DNA of 64,000 nucleotides from Sinorhizobium fredii. GTDB lineage: Bacteria; Pseudomonadota; Alphaproteobacteria; Rhizobiales; Rhizobiaceae. Location of the stretch: positions 1,488,001-1,552,000 of the forward strand of contig NZ_CP024310.1 of assembly GCF_002944405.1 (NCBI RefSeq), in the 5' to 3' direction. Position 1 is the stretch's first letter. Each line of letters opens with the position of its first letter. Under the pieces are notes generated by a model. It saw nothing but the letters and a program-made list of their open reading frames with translations, searched no databases and was not told the DNA's origin. Below, one piece after another: positions 62,803 to 64,000 of the stretch. The position numbers and the translations under genes were made by a program.

Positions 62803-63690
62803 CTAGAGTCTCATCCGTATTTCCGTCGGGGTAATGTCCCGGTGTTTCCGCATAACGGCAGTAAGGTGGCTTTGGCTCGAGAAGCCGCTGAGATAGGCGA
62901 CTTCGGCGATCGTCAAATTGTTGTCGCCCAGCAATTTTTCCGCAAACGACAGCCGTAGCGCCAGCACATATTGGTGCGGCGGCTGCCCGAATGTCTTGGT
63001 GAAGGCTCGAATGAAATAGTATGGCGACAGCCCGGCTATCGCAGCAAGCTCCGCCACTGTCATTTTACGGGTGAAGTTCTCATGCAGGAATTCCCGGATT
63101 CTGCGAGCGCCTGCAGCGGAAAGACCGCCCTTCACGTCCGCAGGTTGCTTGCGCGCCGCCGAGTAGCCTCTCAGCAGATGAATGCCGAAGAGGGTGACGA
63201 GCGAGTCCACATAGATTTCGCTTGGCGGCTCCTGCTGTATCAGTTCCATTTTCAACAGTTCGGCAAACCGCAGAGCTTTCAAGTCGACGGTCCCGAATGC
63301 CGGCGGCTGAAGTGCTACCTCGCCAAGCTCCAGTTCACGCATGGCGAGATCAAGAAGGCTTTCCGACCTGAAGGCAACAATCAGCTCTTCTCGCGTGCTC
63401 GTCCATTCCGCCCTCACCTCAACATGCGGCGGCTGGATGACGATAGCACCCACGGGAGCGTCGTATTCCTGCATCCGGTCGCTGCCAAGAGCGGCTCGGA
63501 TCCGTTGCGCCGGCGCGAGCATCACGGCGGCAAAGTGATTCTCGGCTACCAGCGTCTGCGATCCGGGAGGCCGGATAGCATGGATCGCCCCGCCTCTGGC
63601 CGTTGCCAGTCGCGGCCCAGCCGACGCCGGAATGACGTTGAGGATCTCAGAGTCCCCGCTTGCGTGAACGATCGTTTCGCTTTGCTGCAC
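62803..63690 (-). CDS. AraC-family transcriptional regulator
   Basis: This roughly 295-residue protein has an N-terminal ligand domain (GGAIHAIRPPGSQTLVAENHF, GAIVIQPPHVEVRAEW) and two C-terminal helix-turn-helix motifs (MTVAELAAIAGLSPYYFIRAFTKTFG, IAEVAYLSGFSSQSHLTAVMRKH). The frame reaches back to a TTG at 63798, but the first 36 codons look non-coding; the GTG at 63690 is the likelier start. It could control the adhesin operon behind it or the gene starting at 63879. Confidence 0.82.
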   Translation of the reverse strand: MQQSETIVHASGDSEILNVIPASAGPRLATARGGAIHAIRPPGSQTLVAENHFAAVMLAPAQRIRAALGSDRMQEYDAPVGAIVIQPPHVEVRAEWTSTREELIVAFRSESLLDLAMRELELGEVALQPPAFGTVDLKALRFAELLKMELIQQEPPSEIYVDSLVTLFGIHLLRGYSAARKQPADVKGGLSAAGARRIREFLHENFTRKMTVAELAAIAGLSPYYFIRAFTKTFGQPPHQYVLALRLSFAEKLLGDNNLTIAEVAYLSGFSSQSHLTAVMRKHRDITPTEIRMRL

Positions 63691-63878
63691 GTCTGTATCT
63701 TCTATCGTTGAGTCGGATATTTGCGGTGCAGTCCTCAATTGTAACGCGATAAGGTTGCGATGAGCGACCGAAGAGCAATTCGACGTTAGCCGGGTCAATC
63801 ATAGCGATCGATCTTGACCGAGGAGTCTTTGGTTGAGTACGCAACGACCAGCAGAGTCGGCTCCCATATAGAACAAGC

Positions 63879-64000
63879 ATGACAGAAGCTTCAAAATCCG
63901 TTACGGACCATGCTTTCGGCTGTACATGTTGCGAGGATCTTATCCGCAAGACGCAGAAATCGGACGGGCGCCCAGCACGTGGCGTCTGGCAGAGGCGCCC
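63879..64000 (+). CDS. start of an unidentified gene, cut by window edge
   Basis: An ATG frame stays open to the window end (about 40 codons): TEASKSVTDHAFGCTCCEDL, then a basic stretch. The CTCC cysteine cluster is unusual. There is no strong ribosome site and the family cannot be named from this piece. It is divergent from the AraC regulator. Confidence 0.35.
   Translation, partial: MTEASKSVTDHAFGCTCCEDLIRKTQKSDGRPARGVWQRR

Noticed and set aside
62712..62834. 40-codon hydrophobic small protein
   Set aside because: AT-rich sequence yields hydrophobic codons by chance, there is no ribosome site and it overlaps the end of the convergent AraC gene.

Overview
The window looks like a piece of a high-GC alphaproteobacterial genome, most likely Rhizobiaceae and close to Sinorhizobium/Ensifer. 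The reasons are the density of sugar and amino-acid ABC transport operons with GntR/FadR, AraC and LysR regulators, a palindromic intergenic repeat of the rhizobial type near 29.4 kb, class III cyclases, and IalB-type and DUF4189 envelope proteins. This is a judgement from protein patterns; no database search was possible.

Layout. 0-5.8 kb: a fructosamine (Amadori compound) catabolic cluster with a HutC-type GntR regulator, a FrlB-like SIS deglycase, a FrlD-like PfkB kinase, and an amino-acid-type ABC importer (binding protein and permease, no ATPase) with an FAD amine oxidase. The same 11-bp palindrome lies in all three promoter regions. 6.0-17.7 kb: what appears to be a complete D-apiose pathway. 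ApsD, ApnL, ApnO, OiaK and the RuBisCO-like OiaX are present with a ribose-type ABC importer, a DUF2291 lipoprotein and a FadR-type regulator. A shared 14-bp sequence sits about 40 bp upstream of both operons. 17.8-21.7 kb: an AraC regulator and a two-subunit molybdenum hydroxylase of the isoquinoline 1-oxidoreductase type. 21.7-24.8 kb: a glycine-rich secreted protein and a coiled-coil protein with a polysaccharide-export N-terminus and a 169-residue duplication. 25-32.9 kb: a membrane-anchored AraC regulator, a secreted alpha/beta hydrolase, then an oxidative sugar-acid cluster (SMP-30 lactonase, DapA-family lyase, FadR-type regulator, IlvD/Edd dehydratase, uronate dehydrogenase).

32.9-39.1 kb: seven genes on the minus strand in one tightly packed run. 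They are a bufferin-type RiPP precursor (DUF2282), its DUF692/MNIO modifying enzyme, a DUF2063 partner, DoxX, a type II NADH dehydrogenase-like flavoprotein, a periplasm-sensing adenylate/guanylate cyclase and a DUF3307 membrane protein. The first four are the known copper-buffering bufferin core. The last three look like an extension that ties it to respiration and cyclic-nucleotide signalling, and this is the most interesting system here. 39.3-44.9 kb: a patatin-like hydrolase with a 3-hydroxybutyrate dehydrogenase, and a LysR / cupin / MFS / DUF302 group.

45-55.6 kb is a decaying accessory region. It holds an IS1182-type element whose transposase carries two compensating indels, an intact 1073-residue SAM-cyclase-ATPase-TPR protein, and broken remains of a flavin monooxygenase, a second cyclase and an ankyrin protein. 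An MBL-fold hydrolase follows. 55.6-62.4 kb is an envelope/adhesion block: a 155-residue protein overlapping by 4 bp a 1425-residue trimeric autotransporter adhesin, then an IalB-family protein, an anchored protein and a DUF4189 protein, all on the minus strand. An AraC regulator and the start of an unidentified gene close the window.
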